Below, piece after piece: positions 42,767 through 54,957 of a DNA stretch of 62,000 bases. The stretch comes from Symbiodinium natans (taxonomy: Eukaryota; Sar; Dinophyceae; Suessiales; Symbiodiniaceae). The notes under the pieces are model-generated. The model saw only the letters and a list, made by a program, of their open reading frames with translations. It searched no databases and was not told where the DNA came from. The translations under genes and the position numbers were made by a program. The stretch lies in contig CAJNDS010002453.1 in the NCBI GenBank assembly GCA_905221605.1, forward strand, positions 87,501-149,500, written 5' to 3'. Numbering within the stretch: position 1 is the first letter of the stretch; the number at the start of each line of letters is the position of its first letter.

Positions 42767-45690
42767 TCATCGCGGCAGGTGTCGAGAGAATCCACTCCTC
42801 ATCCACTCCTCCACTCCCAGCTCAGATTCCTTAAGCGCTGTTGGGACACAATCACCACAAAACTTGGAGGCCACGGCATGGTCTCTTTTTGTTGGCTGTT
42901 CCATTTTGGTAAAAGCACCCTGTGCTTCACTACTGGCAGGCAATTTCAACCTTCAAGGCTTCAAGGCTTCAAGACTCCACAAAGCATCCGGAAAGCCAAT
43001 CGACATCAAGCACCGTCAGCACCTGATCCGTTTCCCCTTCGCCCCTGCCTCTTTCCGCCGGACAACCTCGCCGTCGTCCTCCGGCCAGCGGCAGCCTCGG
43101 AGGAGGCTATATCAAGATCGTCTGAGGCTTTCTGGAGGGCAGGTCAGGTCTTGCTCGCATCAACCACAGCCACGTCCCCCGCTGCAGCGTGTGTCTGGCG
43201 CGCAACCAAAGGCGCCCAGAAGATCTGAGTTCACACAAAGTAAGCCTCTTGTGCGCAGCAGGTGCAAGGGCATCTCAGGTCCACACTCCACAGCAACCTG
43301 TCATCTTCGTATGCACCTCCACTTCTGCGAACAAGCACAGCCCTAGCTGCTCGGCATATCTCGGCATGGGGGTTACGGTTACAGGTGGCAGTCGAGGCTG
43401 GGCCTGTCGGAGGCGACATCGGCGAACTTGGCACCCTGCGAAGTGTCCATGGTGTCTCAGGCTGGGATACTGCACGCATCGGGCACAGCGAAGGCCTCGC
43501 TGCAGCTGGCGGATGAGGGGCCGCATGAACCTGAAGAGCGATCTGTGACTGGGGTTTTGGTGCCACCTGCCCGACAGACACTTCTGGCAGTCGCACAAGC
43601 ATCCAACCTCACACATCCCCCGAAGGCCCAGCCTCATCCCTTACCCGAATTTCCGAGCCATTGGCACCTTGCTCCAAGCGCTGGAAAGCGCTTCGGGGAA
43701 TGTGGGGCACATGATTTCGGCTCACGCGGTTTGCCCTCCGAGAGAGGAGATGCGGGTTTAGGATTCTGACGTGCGCAGGGTCGAACCCCTCCCGCCCCTT
43801 CCACTGAGGCCTCGGCGTTTGCTGAGCGGCGGCTCACCGGTGGTCTCCGGATCCTCTTGCAGAGAATGCCAGCCTACAATCCTGAAATCACAATCCCTTC
43901 ACGTGCGAGAATGCTGCATTCCATTGCATGCAAAGGCAGCTCTCAGTTGTGGTGAAGTCTGGCGAAGTCTTCGGGGTGTCTACGGTGCCCTCACTGTCCC
44001 TCGCTTTGGCCGCCGATGCCAGCCCTGGGCGATGAGGGCTGTGCACAGCCTGGGCCAACCGTGATCCCTTCAAGGCCTCTCCTCGTAGCGTTGAGGGTTT
44101 CTGGGGCTGAGTGGGATGGAAGACGCAAATTCGGGATGCAAACCATGAACCGGGGAAGCAAGGAACCAAGGAACCTCCGAGGAAGCGCCTCTGACCACAC
44201 ACCGCACACACTGTAAAAGCCGGAGAAATGGAGCCGAACGGGACAAACAGAGAGGCAGCCTTCATGGAGCGACGTGTCACGGACACGTGTCCGATGCAAG
44301 CGTAGAAGTCCAGGATCGACTTGTGCCAAACAAAACATGATCCCGTCGCTATGCCTTTGCTTTGGCCCCAGCAAGCCCTGCCGCAGCGGCGATGTGTTCA
44401 TGCAGGCGGGATGCCTTCCCATGACGGTGACATGACTTAGGTGGGCGAGGGCAAGGCCTTCCTGGCACGACTGGACTTCGGTTGCATTTGCCCAAGCCTG
44501 TGCGTCCACCGTGTAATCCAGGAACTTTGCCTGGCAGGCATCTGTTCTATTCATGTGGCATGACATGGGAGCGTTCCAACCCCGTGCCAACCAAAGCGGA
44601 TCATTTGTCTTGACCGACCAGCTGCAATCCAGAAAATAATCCTGTTCGCTGCTTGGGGCTTGCACACGAAATGCCCCAAAAAATCCGGTTCGGGTTCGGG
44701 GCCCCAAAAATGGCCTGCAACGGCGGAGCCGTGGGCTCAGGGGTCCATCGGCGCTGTGCTGCGGAGTGGAGCTTTGCCACGGCCACGACCTTCTCGCGCG
44801 GGAGAGAATTTATCTGCAACAGGTGGGGGCTTACGACACTAAGGGGCCCCAAATATAGTTCCGCAACTAGTGGGATTCCCTAGTAAGGACCCCAATAAGG
44901 TACCCCTAATTTCGGAAACCCCCTTACGGATAAGGAAAAAGGCGGAGCATGGCTCTCAAGGGTGTGCCACACTTTACTCTGAAAGGCATTGCAACTTGTC
45001 ATGGGCTGCCCAGCACTTTCGAAAGGTCCGTGTCGTCTTGGGCTTGGATGGTTTGGTGCGGGCACTTCCAGGGGTGATGCCTCTGTGCACTTGATAAAAT
45101 TTGGGCCTTGAAAATCTGGCGAGGGGCGACACACCGAAAGACGCGGAACGCAGAGGGGGCCCGCGCCTGAAGCTCTGAGTTGCGGAGCTCCAGAAAATCC
45201 ACCTCAGCCACATCCAAGTTGCCCATTCAACACCAATTCTATACTCGTGGAGACACGAGTGGCCGAAAACTTCTCTCATAAAACTTGAATATGCTTATTG
45301 TTGTCCAACTAGAGTTGTTCGAGTCCGGTGGTCTTAACTACATAGGTAGGCAGGGTCTTCTGTTGAGCCCGAGCATCAGCAACCTAGCCTGCAATTCGAA
45401 CCGACCAGGAGACCAGACAGCATGAACATGCTTGATCAACACAAGACGTTCCCATGTGCCTTGAATCGTTCCTCGCCGCTGAGATCAGCCACATCAACGA
45501 AGGCCACGGCGAAGTCCGCCTCGGGGATTTGGAGTACCAAATCTCTTTGCTGCTGCCGGGCCTGCGGAGCTTGAGCTGCTTCAGTGCCTGCTGTTGCAGT
45601 CGGTGTTGGTATTTGCACTGGCACCTTTGCTGCTGTTCCGTTTGTGCTGGTGAGGCTGCTGGTTGATTGATCTGCTGCTCTATCAATGCG
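42767..45690 (-). CDS. Candidate gene(s) with a cysteine-rich extracellular-type exon
   Basis: Minus blocks: 45660-45450 (Gln-rich linker, then RDLVLQIPEADFAVAFVDVA and DLSGEERFKAHGN), 45226-45105 (NLDVAEVDFLELRNSELQ, FRVFRCVAPRQIFKAQ), 44645-44310 (DYFLDCSWSVKTNDPLWLAR, HMNRTDACQAKFLDYTVDA, NATEVQSCQEGLAL, SDGIMFCLAQV) and 42910-42767 (AVASKFCGDCVPTALKESEL). The third block has several cysteines and three N-glycosylation motifs (NRT, NAT, NTS), which suggests a secreted or luminal part. It lies just upstream of the PAN-NHL gene on the same strand. The blocks may be one gene or more; splice phases were not established. Confidence 0.45.
44824..44907. repeat. Dispersed repeat, copy 2
   Basis: Partner of 18112-18208. 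Shared words in order: gtggggg.cttacga, ggattccct, taaggacccc, taaggtaccc. It lies between the coding-like blocks at 45226-45105 and 44645-44310, so it is probably intronic. Confidence 0.75.
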
Positions 45691-46151
45691 ACCCTAAATC
45701 CTCAAGCTCGGCTGATCAGCTCTGAAGATGCACCATACTTCCCGATACGTGTTGCCACGCTACAGTACCTCTCTCCGTCCACGGTATTTCTCTCCGTCGG
45801 CTTCCCTTAAGCACATTGCAGGACCTGAAGAATGAACACTGAATGCCAAGCCTATTTCTCCCCACATGACCAGAACAGGGCCAACTGCCAAACATGCTAC
45901 GTGTTGGCAAACGAAGTTTCAGAACAAGCTGCTGCAAGAGGCAGCGAGGAAAGCCCGGCAGATGCCGGGCTCACCGCCAGCCTCGGACTGCGTTTACAAG
46001 CAATGCTTCTCTCCATCTTGAGCAAAAACTCAGCAACTTCATGCAACTTCTGAACTCAGCGCTATGCCGGAGACAGAGCGAGCGCTGTGAGGGGTTTGGG
46101 AACGACCTCGGCAGTGAGTAGATCATGAGACGTGCTCACCTGGCACTTAGC

Positions 46152-48116
46152 TCAGCATCGCTTGCACGCAAAGTCGCGCTTGTTTGCTACGAAGATGACG
46201 CAGAACTCTTGCATGGCCAGGCAGGAGTAGGAGGGCTCCCGACACAATGAAGCAAGAGGCGTAGCATGACAAGGACTATGGCCATACCGGCCCATGCATG
46301 GGGCTCGAGTTTTCGTCTTTGCGGACCTTTTCAGAAGAAGGCCTCGGTGTCTCGGATACCTGAGGGCCAAGGCGGCCAAGATTTGGGCCAAGCCAAGCCA
46401 TCCCGACCCCCAACCCCACATGAGCTCACACACGAGCACAATAGCTCACAGGCTATGCTAATCATGCTGATATTCTGAGATTCTGCCCCTGAATCAGCCA
46501 GGCCCCACGCACAATGACAAAGGAGCAGAACCCTTGCCATCCGTGAGGTTCGCAAACTTGGGCGCATGAGGTAGCACACCACTGTCGCTCCACTGCTGCC
46601 AGGTAGCTAATTGTGCTGCTATGCTATCGCACAACTTAAGAAGCATCGGCTTAAACATCAAGCGAAACTCCACGAGTGGGAGAACTTGATCACAACCGAG
46701 CTCTGTGCGCAGAAGGAACGGTGTGGACTTGTCATCGACTCCTTTGAGCGTCCAGCGACAAACTGCCTCCAAGAGAAGCATCTGAGGCACAGCTTGTCAA
46801 CAAAGCGACCACGTGACAAGCATTGACAAACATGAGTTGCCCGTCTTGGGTTGTCCACCTCTCTGCCCTGAAGCGCGATGCTGGAAGTGGCCAGGAGGAT
46901 GCTCTCCACATAGAGGCTGTAAACAAACCTCAAGTTCCAAGCTCTTACAGTAGGCTTAGATTTCCTGCAGCAATACGCGCAGATCTCCAAAGAAATGACT
47001 CCGCTCAAGTCTGACACAAGGCAATCCAAAAGCATCATGAGGTCAGCACGTCGTCCCCGTAGAGTCCAGGCATATGGGCATGTCAAACTCTTCTTCCACA
47101 GCAAAAGTTCTCGAAACGTTGCGCACTCTTGGTGTTGCCTTATGTGCTTTTTGTGGGCTGGGCATTCAGCTCCGTAGGATTCTGCATATGACAACATGGG
47201 CACATGCCGATTAATGGTCAGGCTCTTCCAACATGGCTGACATTCACTTGGCATCCTTGCGCCATGCTCTGAGCGCTGGCGCTGCGATCAATTACACGTT
47301 TGCTTCAACACATCAGTACACATGATCCACTGATTCCATGGCGAGGGACATGCTGCCACCGCCTCTCTGCAGTTTGCTTGGTCAGCTCATCACTGAGCTT
47401 CATCATCCTCAGCTGGCAAGTACACTGTCAAAGCTGGCAACGAAGCCTTTCGCCTTGCTCCGGGCTGACCTCTTCAGCTCCTTGGCAGGCATCTTCTTTA
47501 ACGCTGCCAAGATCTCCTCAAGCAAGGCTTCTTTCTTGGGCAGAACCGAAACTCGGTTTCCGAGAGCCCTCGTTGGCCGAGGCCTTCGCCGCCGAGCGCA
47601 CAGAATAAGGTCAGAGGCTATGATGCACGGTGCATTCCATGCATCTGACGTGTACATGCGTGTACATGTATACATATACACACATGTATCCTATATATAT
47701 ATATATATATCCAATGAAACGGCACCGACAGAATCTCGGAGGCTTCGCAAAGCGGTTGCACTATACACTGGAAACAGCCTGGGGCCCGCGGGCCCAAACT
47801 GGAGCCCCTTCTCAGCCCACAGATCCTCCCCAACCGAATCCAGAGAAGGCTGCCGAGAAGTACCTACCACGGGTCCTCCGTACGCTTCGAGAGCAGCGAG
47901 CTTGGCTTGGACTTTGTGGTGGTCGCACTGGGGCTCATGTCCATCGTCTTCGCCTGAGAAAGCAAGGCATGACGGCACAGCTCGTGATGCCCACGAGCAC
48001 ACCCTCTCTCGCTTGTGCAACCCTTGTGGCAACGCACGTGCTTTCAAAGCCCTTTGCCGGCGAGAGAAGCGCCAGCATGGCTGCCAGCTTCCAACCAACA
48101 GTCTAAGGGGCGCCAA
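46152..48116 (-). CDS. Candidate exons, unidentified
   Basis: Minus blocks: around 47950-47865 after TTTCTCAG|GCG (two competing frames, GEDDGHEPQCDHHKVQAKLA or MDMSPSATTTKSKPSSLLS), 47560-47411 (VLPKKEALLEEILAALKKMP, AKELKRSARSKAKGFVASF), 46780-46510 (LLEAVCRWTLKGVDDKSTPF, FRLMFKPMLLKLCDSIAAQL) and 46240-46155 (MQEFCVIFVANKRDFACKRC). They are protein-like but unrecognised, and phases were not proved. Confidence 0.35.
47655..47712. repeat. Alternating TA/CA simple sequence
   Basis: tacatgtatacatatacaca followed by (TA)n. The overlapping Tyr/Ile-rich frames are artefacts. Confidence 0.9.
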
Positions 48117-48537
48117 GTGTATGTTAACAGTACGCTAAACTCTTTTGACCCTAATTAGCGTCTGCCAAACATCTACCTTGAGCCAGGACTGGTGTGGCGC
48201 CATCATGCGAACCGGATATTTTGGATTCTGCAGGGTTTAATGAAGCTTAGTATGGTTGTGTAAGGCAGCATTGGGTTTCAAACCTCCTGAAGCCGCGGGA
48301 CTTGGCAAAAGACTGTTGGAGAGCTTCGGATTTAAAGAGGCGAAAACTCTGGTCCTTATATACCTCCAAAATGCATCAATATACACCTTTAAGGGTTCTC
48401 ATATTCCCCAACAAAATGACCAGACCCATATGAGGGCTCAGATTTGTCTTTTCAGAACATCCAGACCTATGTGCTGACCTCTGCCGCCTGCTTGGCGATT
48501 AAAATTAGAGCCATACCAAGCCCCACAAACAAACACA

Positions 48538-48539
48538 CG

Positions 48540-48571
<32 letters not shown>

Positions 48572-48572
48572 T
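48538..48572. repeat. GA dinucleotide microsatellite
   Basis: (GA)n with one GC interruption. Confidence 0.95.
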
Positions 48573-49170
48573 AGTTGAGATGGCTGGAAAGATCTCGAAC
48601 TCACAGCAGGAAGGATGTTGCAAGGGCTTTACGAGCTTTGGGCCGTTTAGGGCCTCTTCAGGCCCTCGAGAATCTATGGCCAGCCCACGGATCCAAAAAG
48701 GCACGCTGGCAAAAGAGCACATTCAGACAACCCTTTCGCCCTTTCTTTCAAGGGCGAAATCTGCCCGATGCGAGATGAAATCTTGAGATCTTCCAAGCGG
48801 GGCCCGCTGCGCCCTCTGCGACCCCACCATAAGGTGCAAAGACCATGTGGAAGCAAACAGGCAGCAAATGCCCAAGGAGCAGCTGTGGCTAATCCCGTAT
48901 CTAAACTTGATGGCGACGGCAGCAACTCGGCGAATCAGTGAAGCCTTTATCCCTGTCAGGGCGAACTCTGACACAGGGAGAGAACCTCTTGAGCATGCTG
49001 GAATTTTGGAACTCCCAGGAATCATCCCTCTACTGTGGATGATGGTCACTCAGAGAGTGACAACGTATGGGAGGCTCGCGCAGTGATGGCTGACAGGTGT
49101 CCATTGGCCAGGAACTGTGGGGCTTCGGCACGCGGCACGCGGTGTCCACGGAAAGAGCCCTACTGGAGAT

Positions 49171-51734
49171 TTAGGTGCCGCAGCTCATCAGCGATGAGAG
49201 CCGCGGGCCGCAGAAGGCAGCGCAGGTCGTGTTCGCACCTCCTCGGTCGCCACGTGCCATTTGCACACCGGGCATAACACTTTGCACCCCAACTATCTGT
49301 GGATCACGGCACTGTATTGGTGGGTCTTCCCTTCGGGAACTCGGAGAACTTCCCCAGAGGCACGAAGGAAGGAAATGGAACTGCTCCATGTGCATGTGCC
49401 ACACAAAACCGCCAGCATTCTGCCGCACCGAAGCACTTGTTGCAGCAACGAGGGCTGGCGGGCCACAAACAAAAATCATGGCCTCAGAAATGCCTTCTTG
49501 AGCGAAATCCTGGCCCAGCTGTACGAGCCAACTGCTGACATCCAACTTGTCGTGGGCCGGCTTGAGGGTGGCGCAAGCCTGCATGCAAGCCTGTGGATCC
49601 TGTGGCGACAGCGTGAGTTGTATGCGGCTTTTGGCAGGGTCTACGTAGGGCTCCAGGAGCGGCGTCACCCTGTGCAGAAGTGCAGGGCTGCGCAGTGACC
49701 AGAATACAGGCACCTTAGTGCTCTGGGCAGCCACCGGAACCAAGGACAATGCTGGCGTGACCCCGATCCCACCCAGCACGAAGACTGTCCGGGAGGTTGC
49801 GGATATTCCGGATCTTCCCCACGAGGGCACGCGGGACAGTCCGTAGGGCCCTTGCAGCTTCAACCTCGGAAGATCCGGACCCTGGCAAGCTTTGGCCAAC
49901 TTGCCTGTGAATTCACCATGGGTCCTGATGAAGATCTGTACGTTTGCATTCCCTTCTCCCGGTATCAAGGTAAAAGGATGAGGTACCGAAGACACCTGAA
50001 CTGCTAAGAGGTGACCCCACTGCCCTGGCTTGAATGAAAAATCTTTTGCTGCCAGTGATAGAAACAGGTATTCGCCAGACCTGTCGGATGTCACCTTTGC
50101 ATGCTGTATTTCAACCTGGCACGACGACATATAAACGTACCATTTCTGTGCGACATACCACACCAAAATACAGGCACTGAACGCTGCCATGAGGACAGAT
50201 GCCAGCGTCCGCATGTGCAGGGCGTGGCCCAGCATGTGTGCAAGGGCAAGCATGTAGCCGACAATGCCCATGAAATGAATCTGCTTAAACCGGTCGTATC
50301 GCAATGTGCGCACTGTGGCTGGAAGTACAGCCAGGACCATGGCAACAAGGCTCAAGACCCCACAGAGCCAATGTGGACTCGACAGAACCCGGAGAAGCCC
50401 CTGCTCTGCCAGGTTGAGTGCACCGTGGACGCTCCCGATGACGATGGTAAGTGCCCCGCAGCTGTAATGGATACGCCAGGCATTCTCCCGAGACATCAAG
50501 ACATAGTCGTGAACTCCTGCTCTTGAAAAGGCCCAGGCCACTGTCAAGAGTGTACTCAACCCCGCTGCGGTGCCGGTTGACCGGTGTGCAAGAGGCAGCA
50601 GACACAACCACAAACAGACGATGGCAATGGAAAGAACTCCGAAGGCATTGGCCATCGACCAGTGTAGGAAACCCTTGGTACAGCAAGCTCGCGCAAAGTT
50701 GCTGCGAACCCAGCTGTAGGAAACACAATCGGACGTCAATCGGCTGAACCTGGCAATCAAGGCCAATACGCAGAATGCGGCCACTGTGGCCGTGTCCAGG
50801 CTCTGTAGTATGGATTCTGTCTTTGGGGCAGCGCTCCCCTCAACCACCGATTCGCAGGCCGAAGGCCCTAGAGGTCCGCAGCTGAAGTGGCCGAATGTTT
50901 CCCATCTGGGTGTGCCTAGCTCGAGTACGTCTTGGCATTCTGAACCATAGCTGCATAGGTTCCACCAAGCTGCAGTCTGCAGGTCGTCAAGGCATGTCGG
51001 TTCGGGGCCCGAAGGCGGACATGTCAGCTCTGTGCACGATCCAGCCAGGGTCCCGGTCATGCAGCTCGGAATACAACTTTCCCCCGGCCGAAGCTCCAAG
51101 ACTTCCCTTCCCTCGTGAAGGCACGCCCCACCTGTGACCTTGGGCAACACACACCGAGGTTCCTTCATGGGCCAACACCATGCAGCCCTCGCCAGGGAGG
51201 GGAAGCGGTGCACAAGAGGGTGCGCAAGGTGCACAAGGTGCACAACCGCCAACCCAAGGATGGCACAAGCCCAAGCCAAGAGCGCCATGAGAACCCGAGG
51301 CTGCAGGAAGCAGGCGGAAACAAGTTTTGGAAACGCGTCGCACAAAGACCCCTTTTGTGGAGTTTCAGGAAGACGTTGCCTCAACCAGTGTGACTTGTAC
51401 TCTCGCACGTACCGTTCGTGCAACTTGCCTGAGACGTACTGGAGCCCGGACAAGTACGTCACGCGTCAATTGGTACATCATGACGGACATTCACTCTGTT
51501 AGCAGAAGCTGCGTGCCTGGGGAAGGTACGTGCCTGGGGAAGGTGCTGTAGGTAAGGATGGGCGCGTTGCAGTTTCAGAAATGTGCAGTATGCGTGGGCT
51601 TGCATAAAAAACTCAGCATGTCTCACGAAGTCGCACGAGCATGCCTGGCCATCTCCCAGCAACTCTAGCTCCATGCAAAGACAGCGAGCCCTTTGGAGAA
51701 AGGCCACTCGTATATCTCGGCTGTGAACCGACAA
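49171..51734 (-). CDS. Ferric reductase / NADPH oxidase-type membrane oxidoreductase
   Basis: A minus frame open from 51462 to 49171 (763 codons) carries the FRE/NOX plan: electrons pass from NADPH through FAD and two hemes across a membrane. Numbering from 51462: a hydrophobic signal/anchor at about 59-83; a Cys-rich non-cytosolic segment about 104-205 with some eleven cysteines; a membrane domain about 225-440. It has His332/His346 (14 apart) and His396/His409 (13 apart), the same spacings as the heme ligands of gp91phox. The FAD motif HPFTLIP is at 495-501, QGPYG at 537-541, nucleotide-binding GGIGVTP at 564-570 and FVCGPP at 664-669. HMEQFHF at 691-697 resembles the usual family C-terminus, yet the frame runs on for 66 residues. 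No ATG precedes Met59 in frame, so an upstream exon is likely. One candidate is 51690-51550 (MELELLGDGQACSCDFVRHA), joined at CTCAG|GC near 51428. Confidence 0.9.
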
Positions 51735-52430
51735 GAATGTCCTAGGCCTCGCTCATGCTATGGATGATTCACACTCGCCCATGAATCGGTTGCACGATGT
51801 TGCACGCAGGCACAGTCGAAAGAGTGAGCATGCTCAGCTGCTCAGCCCTTAGTTCTTCAGGGTGCCCCTTCGGCCCTCGGCAAAGTGATACCTCCCTCTC
51901 TCTTCACGAGCCTCACAGACCAAGTTTCACAGTTTCACAGGCCGGCGATTTTGGTGCACGAGTGGCGCTGGTCTAGCTCGAGGTGCCCCTCAAACTCAAA
52001 GGCGCGCAGTCCCTGCAAGATCGCATGCGTTGACTCAAAGAAACCATGAGCTAAACCATGTGAAGCAGTCTCAAGAAAAAGCATGGATTCTCCAGTGTAT
52101 TTGCTGTAAGCACAAAACCAGCAGCCATGCCAGATCGTCGTGCACTTGTCTTCGATCCTTGCGCTGCTTGCACTGCAGCCGGGCCTGACACCACATCAAC
52201 CAAGGCCACGCAGAAGGCGCCGACCTCAAGTCGAGCAACACGAGAGCAATGAGAACCGAGCCCCCACCTTAAGCTCAGGAAAGTTCAGAGATGCGTGGCG
52301 ATTCGAAGGCCCGGGCTGCCGCGTTCATGGAGGCCACACGCGGGCCCTGTCGTATGGACAGCACCTGACATCATGGAAAGCAACGGAAAGCAAACAAGGC
52401 AAACAACAGCAGCTTGCAGCGCACGACGAG
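51735..52430. other. No gene recognised
   Basis: Short open frames only. A minus stretch with a Ser/Ala-rich composition near 52200-52350 has no support. Confidence 0.4.
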
Positions 52431-52432
52431 AA

Positions 52433-52669
52433 TCAAAGTTGCTGCTTGTAGATTGGCTCGTCGTCGCGAGCTACAAGCACTATGTTCTGTGACAGAAATA
52501 CTGCATGAGACCCCACGGAACCGCAGGCTGTGACAGCAGGGTCTCGAAGCAACGAAGCTGCTCTATCGTATCTCAGAGCAGCACACCGGCCGTCAGGAAC
52601 CCGCATAACCTGCACGCCGGGATGTTGCCACCATCTGATTTTTGGCCAGTGCACTTCATGCGGCTGCAC
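52433..52669 (-). CDS. Candidate exon, unidentified
   Basis: The minus frame is strongly protein-like up to a stop: HWPKIRWWQHPGVQVMRVPD, ALRYDRAASLLRDPAV and AVFLSQNIVLVARDDEPIYK. It may be a C-terminal exon. No family is recognised. Confidence 0.4.
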   Translation of the reverse strand: MQPHEVHWPKIRWWQHPGVQVMRVPDGRCAALRYDRAASLLRDPAVTACGSVGSHAVFLSQNIVLVARDDEPIYKQQL

Positions 52670-52797
52670 AAGCCGTCCCTGGAGAGATCGCCAAAAAAAA
52701 GCGCTTCGTGGAGAGCTATCCCAGCTAAGCTACAGGCGCTGCATCAATCGATGACCGAGCTCCTTTCGAACTCAGGGTGATTCTGTACTGGATCATC

Positions 52798-53040
52798 TTA
52801 GAAGGGCTCACTCCTTTGCTTCTTCTGCACACTGACCACGACCTTGTGCCGTTCTCCGTTTACATTCGCGCTGCCGGTCCTTGCGGGTCCAGATGCCTCT
52901 GTGAGACCTTGGCCGCTTGATTGGCGCCGTCGACATCTCCAGCAGGACGGGCGTGCTACGTGTCGGCTTGACAAAATAGAATAGCGCAGCAAGAGCCAGA
53001 GCCGCTTGCACTGCACTTTATTGGAGGTTGAGCTTGGGTA
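52798..53040 (-). CDS. Candidate 3' exon with a membrane helix
   Basis: One minus frame reads ALALAALFYFVKPTRSTPVL and then a basic tail (RKDRQRECKRR) to a stop. Another frame of the same DNA ends TGSANVNGERHKVVVSVQKK and a stop. The first looks like a single membrane helix with a cytosolic tail. Which frame is used is not settled. Confidence 0.35.
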   Translation of the reverse strand, partial: YPSSTSNKVQCKRLWLLLRYSILSSRHVARPSCWRCRRRQSSGQGLTEASGPARTGSANVNGERHKVVVSVQKKQRSEPF

Positions 53041-53619
53041 GCCGGTGTGGCGTCCAGGTCCAAGGGCCCAGCCGCACACTCGAAGGCGTGAAATAAGCCC
53101 GACCTCGTCAAGGTCAAGTCTGGAGCCGGCTTCTGGCCGTCTACCACGTTCTACAGCGTACGACATCCAACAGGATCCGCAAATGGAAATGAAAGCGCAA
53201 AAGCGACGCAGACAGCAGCCCTCATGCAAAAGGCTTGCACACCTTCGGGGACCTCTCCTCTCGAGCCCTCTCACCGAGATCTTTGCCACAACGCGAAGGT
53301 GCTGCCCAGCTGGGGCGCCCTGGCTTGGGCCTGTCATCCAAGCAAGGTTCCCATTCGCCAGACAAAACACCTTGAACCTCCTCCAAAGGGCAACGCGGCA
53401 AACAAAAACGAGCAAAGAGCGGCAAAGTGTATCTTGGCGCCCCACGGCTGCTAATGCGCCAGAGAAGCGGTGGCCCTGTCAGCGAGCTCCCGAAACAAGC
53501 TGCAAAAATGGGAGAGTTGAGAGGGGCAGATGGAAGCTCGGGGTGCACAAAAAAATCTCCTTCGGATGATCTCTGAGGCTGCGAGTGAAGGTCATGCCTT
53601 GGAGTCTCGGGTTCAAGGG

Positions 53620-54200
53620 GGGATGTCAGGGGTCAATGGGCACTAAGTTGACTCGGGTGCAAGAGCCTGGGAGCGTTGCCGAAGCCCCCCAGTGTGCCGA
53701 CGCCGAAGGCGAAGCCGACCATGTCGATGATTCGCTGCGCAGAGTGCTCAATGAGTGCTCAAGTGAGTGCTCGCTCGCAAAAGTAAGCTCGCACAACTTG
53801 CTGGTAAAGGCATCTAGGGCAGCTGCAACAGTTATGCAAGGACCTCCCTGCGCACATGCCCCCTCCCTGCGAGTTCTCAACACATGTTCAGCTTCAAACG
53901 GGTGCTGATGCACGACCTGTCTGCGTTGGAGTTATTAAAGCATTCAGACTTGAGGCTGAAAACCTGTACAACTTTAGTCGCTGGGTCATGGTGAGTGCAG
54001 GATTCACCAGGCAAAACTTGAACCAAGCGCGAAGCCTGAGACAGGCAAAGCTCAACTTTGACCCATCCCCGCTAGTCGACGAGGATCCTCGTCCCGGCCT
54101 CCGGGCACGGCAGCCTCCGTGGTTCAGAAGCCATCCTGGTCGCAAGATGCTCCGGAACCCTTCACTCGAAACCCGCCAAAGCCAAAAAACCATACCAAAG
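53620..54200 (-). CDS. Candidate exons, unidentified
   Basis: Minus stretches ITVAAALDAFTSKLCELTFA and SEHSLEHSLSTLRSES (about 53840-53730) and SKLSFACLRLRAWFKFCL with QRLKLYRFSASSLNALITP (about 54060-53915) look coding. They may belong to the gene whose 5' exons lie in the duplicated unit upstream (54571-54888). Confidence 0.3.
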
Positions 54201-54570
54201 CGTAAGCATCCGGTCAGGGCCTGCTTGCTGCTAGGTGTCGGCCACGCACATGTGCTTCAGGATGCTACGGGTATGTAAGCTCAAAGGGGTTCGAAGTTCG
54301 AAGTGTGGGAAAAAGTTGGGAGGTCATTGAGGGTGCGGTGGGTAGAGCTCATGGACTGGGTTCTGAAAAGTTGCAGGCGAATACCATTTCGAGCCAATGT
54401 CTTTGAAGTGCCATCTTTGATCGGGCATCACATGCTGCTGGAGAAGCTGCAGCGCGAAAAGCACCGCCAAGGGCAAAACACAAAAACAAAAAAACATGCA
54501 AGGGGGCACAAACAGTAATCCTGCAATGGCCTTCGTACAAAACCTCGAGAGCTACCACGAGATCTGCAGC

Positions 54571-54890
54571 ATGCGGTTACAGTCGCACACCAGCTTGCTC
54601 AGCGGTCCACATCCGTTTTGCCCCAGCGCTCGTTGGGTCAGGTGCTGCCATTGCTCTTCTGGTTCTCGGTTGCAGGTCCAAGCAGCCTCAGTCAGCCGCT
54701 TATACAAAGCGTGCCACTCTGCCGCCCCATGCATCTAGCCCAAGCATCTCATTCACCCAAGAGAAACTCGGAAGCACCGTGAGATCTACCATCACGCAGC
54801 CAAAAAACAAACGCCTTTCTCGCCAAGGGGCTGTCTCCTTGTTGCTGAATTTTGCGCAGGCGACGATCACTTCCAGCAACCTGGCCACAA
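54571..54890 (-). CDS. Unidentified exons downstream of eL41 (copy 1)
   Basis: Two minus frames look coding: LVARLLEVIVACAKFSNKET with APWRER (about 54888-54815) and, after GGGGCGGCAG, ALYKRLTEAAWTCNREPEEQ, WQHLTQRALGQNGCGPLSK and LVCDCNRML (about 54715-54571). The frame shift between them implies an intron. The same pair is present in the second unit (about 55971-55654), where the sequence diverges exactly after CNRM/CNRML. No family is recognised. Confidence 0.45.
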
Positions 54891-54957
54891 GCTCTAAGCA
54901 TTGCTCAATACAGGTTGCTGTTGTCTACCAGTGCCCGCTATCAGAGATGCGGCCTCC

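Noticed and set aside
46658-47254. 198-codon minus open frame
   Set aside because: Composition is not protein-like over most of its length, and a better frame (46780-46510) overlaps it.
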